Assembly: GCA_002421005.1 (NCBI GenBank)
Contig: DIJC01000013.1
Location: forward strand, 18,263 to 40,974
Reading direction: 5' to 3'
Source of the DNA: Enterobacteriaceae bacterium UBA5654
Lineage (GTDB): Bacteria; Pseudomonadota; Gammaproteobacteria; Enterobacterales; Enterobacteriaceae
Length of the DNA: 22,712 bases
The notes beneath the pieces are model-generated. The model saw nothing but the letters and a program-made list of their open reading frames with translations, searched no databases and was not told the DNA's origin. Numbering within the stretch: the stretch's first letter is position 1; each line of letters opens with the position of its first letter. The position numbers and the translations under genes were made by a program. Below are positions 15,802 to 22,712 of this stretch, piece after piece.

Positions 15802-17004
15802 ATGCGTAGTATTTGTGTGGATTCTTTTATGTTCGAAAATGGTGAGAGATATTGTCATATTGTAAATAAAAATACTGGTGAACCATTGTATTATCCTAAC
15901 TTGTATATAACAACACAGGTCAGGAATCGGTCAGAGTCTATATCAACAATGAAGGTTATTGCCGGTAGCATTTCATTGTTATATCGATTCTTTATGAGGA
16001 AAGAGATCAATATTGATGAAAGAATTCAGAAAAAGATATTTCTGGCTCCTCATGAAATTGAAGATTTGATTGAATTCACTTCATTCAATTTCCGAGATGG
16101 CGAGGATGATAATTTTAGGAGTTCAAATGTCAAAAAACCAACTAAGTACTTTCGGATTACAACCATAGCTAACTATCTGGAATGGCTGTGCAAAATACAT
16201 CTTTCTCATACAGGACAGAAGGATACTCTCAAATATATTTTAGATTTCATTAACAACATAAAAAGAAAGAAACCGAGAAACAATGATAAATATAATATGG
16301 ATATAGAAAAAAGCTTAGATAAAGAACAATTGGATTCTTTGTTTAGCACTCTTGCACCGGGTAGTAAATTAAATCCTTTTTCAGAAAAAGTGCAAAAAAG
16401 AAACAATCTAATATTCCTGCTATTATACTGCTTTGGCCTGAGAGCAGGTGAACTTTTGAATCTGCGAATTGGTGATATAGATTTTGCAGAATCGACAATT
16501 GCAATAAGAAGAAGAGCAAATGATAAAACAGATCCGCGAGTGTATCAGCCATTAGTTAAAACTTGTGAGAGGAAATTAATTGCTGATACAAAGCTCATGT
16601 TTGAAATTTCAGATTATATTATGAATGATCGAAGAAAGATAAAAAATTCTAACAAACATGATTTCCTGTTTATTACTTATAAGGAAGGAAAAACTCAAGG
16701 GCAACCTATTTCATTTTCTTCATATCACAAAGTGGTGAGTGTTGTTCGTCAATCATCCTCACTTCTAGGGGGATTGACAGGTCACAAACTCAGACATACA
16801 TGGAATTATGAGTTTTCGAAAGCAATAGACAAGAATCAGGACATATCCGATGAAAAAGAGCAACAAATTCGTTCTTATCTCATGGGATGGCGACCGGGTT
16901 CAGAAACTTCAATGATTTATAATCGCAGGCATATTTATGAGCTATCGAAAAAAACTGCACTTGAACAACAAGAGCAACTATTCAAAGGAGAATTTGATGA
17001 ATAA
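15802..17004 (+). CDS. Tyrosine recombinase 1 of the recombinase module
   Basis: This 400-residue protein has an N-terminal core-binding region (about 1-165) and a C-terminal catalytic domain. Catalytic residues seen: Arg214 in FGLRAGELLNLRIGDID, Lys242 as possible beta-hairpin lysine, His328-x-x-Arg331 in GHKLRHTW, and nucleophile Tyr373 in SMIYNRR. The third basic position, usually His, is Trp363 (MGWRPG); Trp there is tolerated in some recombinases, such as Cre and Flp. It is likely active. The ATG has a strong AGGAGG site. The gene ends overlapping the next recombinase gene by eight bases. Strongly AT-rich. By analogy with Tn554 it may be the TnpA-like subunit. Confidence 0.85.
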   Translation: MRSICVDSFMFENGERYCHIVNKNTGEPLYYPNLYITTQVRNRSESISTMKVIAGSISLLYRFFMRKEINIDERIQKKIFLAPHEIEDLIEFTSFNFRDGEDDNFRSSNVKKPTKYFRITTIANYLEWLCKIHLSHTGQKDTLKYILDFINNIKRKKPRNNDKYNMDIEKSLDKEQLDSLFSTLAPGSKLNPFSEKVQKRNNLIFLLLYCFGLRAGELLNLRIGDIDFAESTIAIRRRANDKTDPRVYQPLVKTCERKLIADTKLMFEISDYIMNDRRKIKNSNKHDFLFITYKEGKTQGQPISFSSYHKVVSVVRQSSSLLGGLTGHKLRHTWNYEFSKAIDKNQDISDEKEQQIRSYLMGWRPGSETSMIYNRRHIYELSKKTALEQQEQLFKGEFDE

Positions 17005-18301
17005 TTTAATTAAAAATAAATCTGATAAAATGTCTTTGCATGAACATAAAATCGTCAGTTCGATTGAAAATAACGGAATCAATCTTACAAACTTAATATA
17101 TACTATGAACGAAAATTTGGTTTGTGGGTTTGTATATACAGTACAATATTATTTTAATAGCAACAGCTATTTGTATGTGAAAAATATTGTTAGAAATATG
17201 GAGAGTCTTATCCGTAAACTATCTCCTACTCATATTGATGATAAGGTTCTAATTGAATATCAAAATAAGAAATTATCAAAAGCCCCAGCATCATTTCGCG
17301 TTTTACGACCATTTTTGATTAAATGGTTTGAGTTAGGATATCCGGGAGTAGATGAAAGTGCGGTAGAACTGTTAAAGCATTTGGACCTAAAAATAAAAAA
17401 ATCTGGTCAGTCTGTGCTTCAAGATGATCCAACAGAGGGACCATTAAATAAAGAAGAACATACTTCTTTGATTAAGGCTATGAATCATGCATATAGAAAA
17501 AGTGAACTGTCACTGCCACATTATGCAATATCACTATTGATCAGTCTTACAGGTAGAAGACCTCAGCAGTTAGTTATGTTGAAATATAAAGACCTTCTTC
17601 AAAAGAACTTAGATAATGGCAAAGTAGAATATGTAATTTCAGTGCCACGAGTAAAACAACGGGGTAAAGAACTACGATATCGAGAACTTGCAATAATATC
17701 AGAGGTTGCATCAATTGTTCAATTGCAAGCTAATCAATCAGTGAAACTTGTTGAGCAAGCTCTTGGAAAAACTCTTGATGATTATTCTAAACGAGAAGTT
17801 CCTATTTTCTTAAATGAGGAAAAACTCTCAGATTTATCCATAACAGGTTCAATTCTTCTGGAATATAATAAATTATATGCGAAGCCTACAATTGCTAATG
17901 TAGCATTGAAAAGTATTGTTAATAATGGGAATGTAATATCCAACCGTACCGGTTCGATACTAAATATTACTCCTCGTAGGCTTCGTTATACAATAGCAAC
18001 TATGCTGGCTAAGAATGGGCATAATGTTAATACTATAGCTGAATTATTGGATCATTCATCTACTTCAAGTGCGGGGATTTATATTAAAAATCATGCTGAC
18101 AGTGTTGAAAGGATTGATTCCGCTGTTTCAGAACAATTGTCATTTGTCGCTGATATTTTTATGAACGGAATCAAATCGAAAAAGAGTAGTCATTTCAAAT
18201 TTTTTTCTTCAAGTAGATGCCAGAGTCAGAATTCAGGATTTCCTTGCAATCAATGTATGTTTTTTATTCCGATTGATCGCAGTGAGGTGAATCAACTATG
18301 A
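16997..18301 (+). CDS. Tyrosine recombinase 2 of the recombinase module
   Basis: This protein is 434 residues from ATG 16997, which has AAGGAG six bases upstream and overlaps the previous gene by eight bases; an upstream in-frame start at 16937 is unlikely. The catalytic domain (about 150-375) shows Arg188 (TGRRPQQLVML), Arg330 in PRRLRYT, His353 (LLDHSS) and Tyr362 (AGIYIK). The first His of the HxxR box is replaced by Arg327. A tail of about 60 residues carries Cys408, Cys417 and Cys420 (FPCNQC), perhaps a zinc site. It overlaps recombinase 3 by four bases (ATGA). The substitution may reduce activity or fit a supporting role in a heteromeric complex. Confidence 0.82.
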   Translation: MNNLIKNKSDKMSLHEHKIVSSIENNGINLTNLIYTMNENLVCGFVYTVQYYFNSNSYLYVKNIVRNMESLIRKLSPTHIDDKVLIEYQNKKLSKAPASFRVLRPFLIKWFELGYPGVDESAVELLKHLDLKIKKSGQSVLQDDPTEGPLNKEEHTSLIKAMNHAYRKSELSLPHYAISLLISLTGRRPQQLVMLKYKDLLQKNLDNGKVEYVISVPRVKQRGKELRYRELAIISEVASIVQLQANQSVKLVEQALGKTLDDYSKREVPIFLNEEKLSDLSITGSILLEYNKLYAKPTIANVALKSIVNNGNVISNRTGSILNITPRRLRYTIATMLAKNGHNVNTIAELLDHSSTSSAGIYIKNHADSVERIDSAVSEQLSFVADIFMNGIKSKKSSHFKFFSSSRCQSQNSGFPCNQCMFFIPIDRSEVNQL

Positions 18302-20172
18302 ATAATATTATTTTGTTCAAATCAAAAAAACATATTCTTGTAGAAGAAAATTATAATGAGTTCATAAAATTTTGTCGCTATCAACTGTCCGGACTAACCC
18401 AAACTCAGGATTGGGAGCAGTATGCCTGGAAAGGATATGTCACATTTAGAAAAATAGGGATTGGAAATAAAATCTTTGATTCCATTGATGCAATGCACGA
18501 AGATTATATCAATTTTGCGAAAGCATATATCAGATATCAACACACATTGAAACCATTGAAAAATTATGGGGTTATTATGATGGCCTTGCGATGTCTCGAA
18601 CAGGCCCTTTTGCAGGTTCAGAACACGGGTCTCATTTATAATGTTACAGCCGTTGTTTTCGATGAGGCAATGCAGATCGGGAGTAAATATTTTGAAGGTA
18701 ACGTTTTGGCTAAATGTGGAATACAGCTTGAAAAAATATCAAAGTTTCTGTGTGAACATAATCTTGTGAAGTCAGGATATATCTCATGGAAAAACCATGT
18801 AAAACAGAAAGTCAAAAACAATTATCTTCCTGAGATTGAGGATTATCACCGAAGCGATAAGTTACCAGATGAAGAAGCATTGCTCGCTATTGCTGATATT
18901 TTTTCTCAAAATGATGAGTTACTGAGTCCAAGGGATAAGTTCACCAGTTCAGTATTTGCACTTCTACTTTGTTGTCCGAGCAGAATTTCTGAAATTTTAG
19001 CCTTACCTGCTGATTGTGAGATTACACAAATAGATGGCAAGGGTATCGAAAGATATGGGTTGAGATTTTATTCGGTAAAAGGGTATGGCCCTAATATCAA
19101 ATGGATTCCACGGGTTATGATACCAGTTGCAAAGAAAGCGATTAGAAGATTACTTTCCTTATCACAAAATGCAAGAGCACTTGCTCACTGGTGCGAAAAG
19201 TACCCGGATAAATTTTACCGACATGAGCTTTGCCCAACAGTTGATGAAAAAGCTAAATTGACCGTTGTACAAGTTTGCCATGCACTGGGGTATAATTTAT
19301 TTGATCATAAATCATGTGTTTTAAAAATTAAAAGAACGAGTTTGGATGGTGGGAAAAGTTTCTTAAACCACAATGATTACAACTATTCATTGAGTAATTT
19401 GTGGGAAATTATTAGTTCTAATTTTAGCAGAGATTTTCCATGGTATGATAAAGAAAAATCCATAAAATTCAGTAATGCTTTATGCTTGCTCAATACTGAT
19501 CAATTTTCTTTATCAAGAATGACTTCAATTTTCACATTTTACAAACCTACTAAAAGTTTCTTTTTCAGTGACATACAAAGAAAAAAAAGCTATGAGATGA
19601 ATTATAAAAATATATTTTCCCGATATGGGTATTATGATGATGAAGGTAAACCACTACTTATTCGCTCACACCAGCCACGGCACCTTTTAAACACAATAGC
19701 CCATTATGGTGAAATGTCTGAACTGGATATAGCTAAATGGTCTGGTCGTATCAATGCGAATCAGAACAGAGTTTATAACCATGTGTCAGAAGAAGATATG
19801 TTAGATAAAATCAAAGCTATTAAATTGAATAGGAGTAATTACTGTCAAAGGGAGTCAATACCCACAAATGAATTGACAATTGATTTTGATAACCTTAATC
19901 AAGGTGCAATACACTTAACTGAATTTGGTTACTGTGTACATAACTATTTAATCAAGCCTTGTGCAAAAATTAATCATCTTATTGAATGTGATAATGAAAC
20001 ACCGGACATTAACTCAGTAGATAGAATTAGACTGCAATCTGTCCGAGAGAAAGTAATGCAATTAAAGCGAATAACTCAGATCGCTTATGAAAATGGTGAT
20101 TATGGTGCAGACAAATGGTTGCAACACCATGAAAAAAATTTGGAAAGAATTAATAAGCTTTTGAATAATTAA
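18298..20172 (+). CDS. Large tyrosine recombinase 3 of the recombinase module (TnpB-like size)
   Basis: At 624 residues this is much longer than ordinary integrases and close to the size of Tn554 TnpB. The catalytic domain spans about 190-510 with a long insertion between boxes: Arg229 (CCPSRISEILALP), His458-x-x-Arg461 (RSHQPRHLLNT) and Tyr493 (NRVYNHVS). The third basic position falls at Trp481-Ser482 (AKWSGR). The C-terminus has a cysteine cluster, Cys546, Cys555 and Cys564, within GYCVHNYLIKPC, probably a metal-binding tail. The first 190 residues are a helical DNA-binding region without a named match. ATGA overlap with the preceding gene points to coupled translation and fixed stoichiometry. 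Very AT-rich. Confidence 0.83.
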   Translation: MNNIILFKSKKHILVEENYNEFIKFCRYQLSGLTQTQDWEQYAWKGYVTFRKIGIGNKIFDSIDAMHEDYINFAKAYIRYQHTLKPLKNYGVIMMALRCLEQALLQVQNTGLIYNVTAVVFDEAMQIGSKYFEGNVLAKCGIQLEKISKFLCEHNLVKSGYISWKNHVKQKVKNNYLPEIEDYHRSDKLPDEEALLAIADIFSQNDELLSPRDKFTSSVFALLLCCPSRISEILALPADCEITQIDGKGIERYGLRFYSVKGYGPNIKWIPRVMIPVAKKAIRRLLSLSQNARALAHWCEKYPDKFYRHELCPTVDEKAKLTVVQVCHALGYNLFDHKSCVLKIKRTSLDGGKSFLNHNDYNYSLSNLWEIISSNFSRDFPWYDKEKSIKFSNALCLLNTDQFSLSRMTSIFTFYKPTKSFFFSDIQRKKSYEMNYKNIFSRYGYYDDEGKPLLIRSHQPRHLLNTIAHYGEMSELDIAKWSGRINANQNRVYNHVSEEDMLDKIKAIKLNRSNYCQRESIPTNELTIDFDNLNQGAIHLTEFGYCVHNYLIKPCAKINHLIECDNETPDINSVDRIRLQSVREKVMQLKRITQIAYENGDYGADKWLQHHEKNLERINKLLNN

Positions 20173-20186
20173 AACAGGAGATACTT

Positions 20187-20573
20187 ATGGCAAAACATTT
20201 GAACAGGAGTGAAATAAAGGCAATTAAACACATTATACTGACTTGGGACGGTAAAATCACATGGAGTGATTTATGTGAATCAGTGTATAAGAATCTAAAC
20301 AGAACTATCACAAGGCAATCTTTAAGTGCTCATGATGAAGTTGTTGAAGCATATAGAATAAAGAAAAGTTTGTCCAATTTGAAAAAATCTGGTCTAAAGA
20401 AACCAGCTAACTTAACTATTGCGGCACAACAAATAATAAACCTTAAAGCCGAAAACGAAATGTTGAAAAAACAGAACAATAGATACAAAGAGCAATTTAG
20501 CTATTGGCAGTATAATGCTTATAGACACGGTCTTACTATGGAACAGTTGAATAGGCCATTTAATAAAAAATAA
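20187..20573 (+). CDS. Small helical accessory protein of the recombinase module (TnpC-like)
   Basis: This 128-residue basic protein lies 14 bases after recombinase 3 with a CAGGAG ribosome site. Residues 1-60 look like a helix-turn-helix (WSDLCESVYKN, TRQSLSAHDEVVEAYRIKK); residues 78-105 form a coiled coil (IINLKAENEMLKKQNNRYKEQF); the end WQYNAYRHGLTMEQLNRPF is a motif I recall from small proteins next to multi-recombinase modules. Tn554 TnpC, of similar size and position, affects orientation and frequency of transposition. A comparable accessory role in the recombination complex is likely. It is the last gene of the module. Confidence 0.75.
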   Translation: MAKHLNRSEIKAIKHIILTWDGKITWSDLCESVYKNLNRTITRQSLSAHDEVVEAYRIKKSLSNLKKSGLKKPANLTIAAQQIINLKAENEMLKKQNNRYKEQFSYWQYNAYRHGLTMEQLNRPFNKK

Positions 20574-20578
20574 TATTG

Positions 20579-20593
20579 ATAGGTTACACCTAT
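20579..20593. repeat. Short palindrome ATAGGT-TAC-ACCTAT
   Basis: A perfect 6-bp inverted repeat with a 3-base centre sits five bases past the stop of the recombinase module. It may be an operator for the next gene or part of a recombination site. It has no T-tract and is not terminator-like. Confidence 0.35.
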
Positions 20594-20668
20594 TGACAAG
20601 TTTAATAAATGCGATAAATATAAATATATGGTCAGGAAGACTATTTAACTAATGCAAGGATGCATTTT

Positions 20669-21094
20669 ATGGACAAAAACATTATCTATCCAGAGTTTAC
20701 TCTGGAAGAGCAACTTATCATTATCGTCGATAAATATATCTCAAAACGATACCAGCCAGGTGATAAAAGTTTCTCATACCAGCTTTACTTAATTTTTGTG
20801 GGATACCATTTGAAGTATTTCTACCCTGAAAGGATTTATTCCAAATCCAATCGTAATATTGATAACATAATGACTATGTTTAGCTCGGTATACAAAAGTC
20901 TTACAAGCAATCTACTACAAAGATTAAACAATAAGGAAGCTGTTATCAGGGAGCTAAACTCGCTTGTTAATTACATCGATAATAATCAAGAAAAAGCAGA
21001 AGAAATCTCTGCTACTGTCAAAGCACAATATGAAATGAAAGTAATTGAGAAAGAGTTAACCTATGAAGTTCGCGTAAGAACCGTCAGGTTATAG
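20669..21094 (+). CDS. Uncharacterised 141-residue protein downstream of the recombinase module
   Basis: I do not recognise this protein. ATG 20669 has AAGGA eight bases upstream; ATG 20660 overlaps that ribosome site and is less likely. The first half is rich in Tyr, Ile and Phe (SYQLYLIFVGYHLKYFYPER), the second half is a charged helix (LQRLNNKEAVIRELNSL, NNQEKAEEISATVKAQYEMKVIEKE). No signal peptide, clear membrane segment or catalytic motif is seen. It lies about 95 bases after the recombinase module and may be cargo or an accessory gene. It ends before a terminator shared with convergent genes. Confidence 0.65.
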   Translation: MDKNIIYPEFTLEEQLIIIVDKYISKRYQPGDKSFSYQLYLIFVGYHLKYFYPERIYSKSNRNIDNIMTMFSSVYKSLTSNLLQRLNNKEAVIRELNSLVNYIDNNQEKAEEISATVKAQYEMKVIEKELTYEVRVRTVRL

Positions 21095-21100
21095 GCAATA

Positions 21101-21121
21101 AAAAGCCCCTGTGCAGGGGCT
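21101..21121 (-). terminator. Intrinsic terminator between convergent genes
   Basis: AGCCCCT / AGGGGCT forms a 7-bp GC-rich stem with loop GTGC. On the minus strand it is followed by TTTTATT, a good terminator for the lipoprotein genes ending at 21145. On the plus strand the tail is AAAAG, so it works less well for the gene ending at 21094. Confidence 0.8.
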
Positions 21122-21144
21122 AAAAGACTTCTTGATATAGGCTA

Positions 21145-21459
21145 CTACTGAACTTCTTTCCAGACACCATCAGATTTGATTAGTTTTACTGGTTTTGTTT
21201 GTTTCATATTACTAATAGAGGCATCGACAATGCAGTTATAAACATTGTTTGCTTCTTCTGTGCAACTAACTTTCTTCACGTAATCGATTCTTAAAAGATC
21301 TTTTTCTGTAACTCTTGAATCAAGAGCTTTCATACTTGTATTTGTTCTATCTACAACACTTTTGAAAACATTGTATATATCGTCTTGCGATGGTTCATTG
21401 TTACATGCGGTTAGAAGAAATGAGGTAAGAATAACTGTGAGGATTGAGTATATTTTCAT
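21145..21459 (-). CDS. Small lipoprotein of unknown function
   Basis: The 104-residue protein from ATG 21459 has a lipoprotein signal: MKIYSILTVILTSFLLTAC with lipobox LTAC and lipidated Cys19 followed by Asn-Asn. A TTG four codons upstream is a weaker start, since GGATAAG serves the ATG. The mature part (about 85 residues) has two more cysteines (VSCTEEANNVYNC), well placed for a disulfide in the periplasm, and ends in SDGVWKEVQ, a small beta-type ending seen in several short lipoproteins. It follows the BamE-like gene by 18 bases in one operon and ends at a terminator. Function unknown. Confidence 0.8.
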   Translation of the reverse strand: MKIYSILTVILTSFLLTACNNEPSQDDIYNVFKSVVDRTNTSMKALDSRVTEKDLLRIDYVKKVSCTEEANNVYNCIVDASISNMKQTKPVKLIKSDGVWKEVQ

Positions 21460-21477
21460 TTTCTTATCCAAAAATAA

Positions 21478-21864
21478 TTAATTAAGAATACCAGTTTTGG
21501 TGTTGTTGTTATCAGAGGAGAAAGTCCATTTACTTACGGTCTCTCCCTTGAAGTCGATCTCAAGAGTTTTAGACTGAGTCTGAGTACCGCCAGTAAACAG
21601 CCCCACAACAGGAATGAAAGTCGTTGCATTGAACTGATTGTTAGACATGAAATATTTCCATTGCTCATTTCCGTCATCGAGTGTGGTTCTTGTATCAGGC
21701 TCACCTAACTTAGTGAGTAATTCAGTCTTAGTTGTTTTGTTTTTAATGATCTTTGACTGGAGGCTTTGTGGTGTTTCGTTTTTAAGGTTCTGGTTCCCTG
21801 ATGTTGAACAGCCAGAAAGCAGGAAGACAATAATAAAAAAAGAGGACGTTATAAATCGGTTCAT
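21478..21864 (-). CDS. BamE/OmlA-like (SmpA fold) small lipoprotein
   Basis: This 128-residue protein has a lipoprotein signal (FFIIVFLLSGCS, Cys19). The segment KNKTTKTELLTKLGEPDTR followed by EQWKYF is characteristic of the BamE/SmpA/OmlA fold, where a helix pair precedes a short beta sheet. It is not core BamE (which is encoded elsewhere and shorter); such paralogues occur on islands and prophages. It should sit on the inner or outer membrane facing the periplasm; Ser20 after Cys does not point to inner-membrane retention. A GAGAAAG ribosome site precedes the ATG. It is first of a two-lipoprotein operon. Role unknown. Confidence 0.82.
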   Translation of the reverse strand: MNRFITSSFFIIVFLLSGCSTSGNQNLKNETPQSLQSKIIKNKTTKTELLTKLGEPDTRTTLDDGNEQWKYFMSNNQFNATTFIPVVGLFTGGTQTQSKTLEIDFKGETVSKWTFSSDNNNTKTGILN

Positions 21865-21905
21865 TTACTTTCTCATTTTAGGTTTGCGGTTGTGTGAAAT
21901 TAATT

Positions 21906-22178
21906 TCACCGTATAAAAACAACTCTGTCTGCATACGCTTTTTTAATTTTATAGATAAGAATAATGATGCTTACGAAAAACGTAATGGCTGATACAAGAG
22001 TGCTGTCGGTCCACGAAAATGCTAACCACGCGAGACCAAATGCCACGAATTGAAACAGAAATGCCACACTGAGCGGGCTTTCACCGTAAGCGACCTTTGC
22101 ATGGCAGCCTTTGCAAATCCGCACACCATGAGGACTTTGTGTAAAGCAGAACGGGCACTTTATTGTTTCGTCTTTCAT
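21906..22178 (-). CDS. Zinc-ribbon membrane protein
   Basis: This 90-residue protein has an N-terminal four-cysteine zinc ribbon, CPFC (8-11) and CKGC (22-25), followed by two hydrophobic segments at about 36-54 and 61-79 and a basic end (KIKKAYADR). The ribbon probably stays in the cytoplasm with the two helices as a hairpin in the inner membrane. The ATG follows CTGGGGT. It is upstream of the lipoprotein operon on the same strand with a 41-base gap and might share its transcript. Such short ribbon-plus-helices proteins are common on mobile DNA; function is unknown. Confidence 0.75.
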   Translation of the reverse strand: MKDETIKCPFCFTQSPHGVRICKGCHAKVAYGESPLSVAFLFQFVAFGLAWLAFSWTDSTLVSAITFFVSIIILIYKIKKAYADRVVFIR

Positions 22179-22259
22179 ATCAACCCCAGGGTGGAAGATT
22201 AAATGGTGCGTTTACAGAGATTCTCGATGACCGACTCGCTTTAGTAAAATTGCTTGTAC

Positions 22260-22329
22260 CGATCGATGGTTGTTGCTTGATAGGTAGTATCTATCATAAA
22301 CAGATTATTGATCTGTAATAACGATCGAT
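22260..22329. promoter_or_regulatory. Cluster of palindromes and repeats upstream of the zinc-ribbon gene
   Basis: In 70 bases there are two CGATCGAT octamers (22260-22267 and 22322-22329) flanking two inverted repeats, TGATAG-7-CTATCA (22278-22296) and ACAGAT-5-ATCTGT (22300-22316). The arrangement is nearly symmetric and non-coding, and lies between two minus-strand genes. It looks like a multi-operator control region; the regulator is not known. Confidence 0.45.
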
Positions 22330-22402
22330 ATTTTCTTGACTAAACACAAATCTATTACTAGAGAATAGAGTGTGGTTACGAAAGGTGTTTACAACTAGCT
22401 GT

Positions 22403-22712
22403 CTATAAACGGATTTTTCTCGCCTTGTTTAAAGGTTTCATTGCGGAGATATTTGAGAAGGTCATATGGGTTTTGTGAAGAATGCTCTTCCCATAGCTTC
22501 TGAGAAGCTCTGCGAGCCTTCTGAGAAATGGAATCCAGCCGATAAGCCTGAGATGCTTTTGCTGTTGTACTGAGTTTTTTTGAAGAATCTTTTCTACGAT
22601 TTCGTTTCTTCTGTCTTCTTTGAGTCGTAGTTCGAGTTCAGAAATTTTTTCACTGATACTTTCCTTTCTCTCAGTGTTTATCAAAACTGTTGCAGGAGCA
22701 GGAGCAGGAGCA
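22403..22712 (-). CDS. C-terminal part of a protein with an Ala-Pro linker and coiled coil (cut by window edge)
   Basis: The reading frame stays open to the right edge, so the start is outside the window; the in-frame TTG at 22684 is probably not the true start. The visible 102 residues begin with an alternating Ala-Pro run encoded by a 6-bp repeat (22692-22711), then a charged coiled coil (ERKESISEKISELELRLKED, RRNEIVEKILQK), then a basic end (LRRLAELLRSYGKSILHK, KPLNKARKIRL). An Ala-Pro linker before a helical tail is typical of multidomain proteins with a flexible join. I cannot name the family. Its promoter is off-window. Confidence 0.6.
   Translation of the reverse strand, partial: APAPAPATVLINTERKESISEKISELELRLKEDRRNEIVEKILQKNSVQQQKHLRLIGWIPFLRRLAELLRSYGKSILHKTHMTFSNISAMKPLNKARKIRL

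Larger units (their letters stand above)
15802..20573 (+). mobile_element. Three-recombinase module with small helical partner (Tn554-like layout)
   Basis: Four genes are packed with overlaps or a 14-base gap on one strand: recombinases of 400, 434 and 624 residues and a 128-residue coiled-coil protein. Tn554 has tnpA (about 360), tnpB (about 630) and tnpC (about 125); this module has the same order of sizes plus an extra recombinase. The group probably moves as its own unit or drives a cargo block. Element ends are not defined. Confidence 0.6.
10644..22712. mobile_element. leuX-integrated genomic island (left part)
   Basis: The island starts at the leuX 3' end with a P4-family integrase, and contains an AlpA-type regulator, three further tyrosine recombinases and many unrecognised small genes. 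Base composition falls from GC-rich core DNA to strongly AT-rich DNA after about 12.1 kb and stays so to the edge. Only the left boundary is in view. Confidence 0.85.

Noticed and set aside
15802..20573. Gamma-Mobile-Trio (GmtX/Y/Z) island module
   Set aside because: That set is defined by three proteins; here there are three recombinases and a fourth small protein, and I cannot establish family identity without profile searches. The Tn554-like description fits the layout better.
15699..20652. TTTAACTAA direct repeat at 15699-15707 and 20644-20652 as ends of the recombinase element
   Set aside because: A 9-mer of only A, T and one C is expected by chance in DNA this AT-rich, and the flanks do not match.
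10644..22712. Second copy of the leuX 3' end as right attachment site
   Set aside because: I looked for the T-arm and acceptor-end sequence downstream and saw no copy, so no attR is claimed.

Overview
The window is a chromosomal segment of an Enterobacteriaceae member, probably Enterobacter, Citrobacter, Leclercia or a close relative. PepA, LptF, LptG and the Ahr/YjgB reductase read almost like their E. coli counterparts, and pepA diverges from lptFG as in E. coli. The interval from lptG to ahr differs from E. coli K-12: where K-12 carries yjgR and the idn genes, this genome has a single-chain ATP-dependent dihydroxyacetone kinase and an NhaC-type antiporter. Genus cannot be fixed from what I see.

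Layout. Positions 1-10558 are GC-rich core or core-like DNA: a hairpin-bearing tandem repeat at the left edge, pepA (-), lptF-lptG (+), dhaK (+), an NhaC-family transporter (-), ahr (-), then a translationally coupled HNH nuclease and SAM methyltransferase pair (-). Next is tRNA-Leu(CAA), leuX, at 10559-10643, a classic integration hot spot. A P4-type integrase follows directly. From about 12.1 kb the DNA becomes strongly AT-rich and is a genomic island that runs off the right end. I found no second copy of the tRNA 3' end, so the far boundary lies outside the window.

The island holds, in order: an uncharacterised 281-residue protein (+); a convergent two-gene cassette of an endonuclease/exonuclease/phosphatase-fold protein and a 163-residue partner (-); a 420-bp non-coding stretch with three successive hairpins, the last terminator-like; an AlpA-type excision regulator (+); a small unknown protein (+); a tightly packed four-gene module of three different tyrosine recombinases plus a small helical protein (+), laid out much like tnpA-tnpB-tnpC of Tn554 with one extra recombinase; a small unknown gene (+); a terminator; two small lipoproteins, one BamE/OmlA-like (-); a zinc-ribbon membrane protein (-); and the 3' end of a gene with an Ala-Pro linker (-), cut by the right edge.

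How the parts relate. The leuX integrase and AlpA form the outer mobility system. The recombinase quartet is probably a second mobile module nested in or combined with the island. The phosphodiesterase-fold nuclease cassette and the HNH-methyltransferase pair are the best candidates for accessory, possibly defensive, functions. Those assignments are inference; no phenotype can be read from sequence alone.
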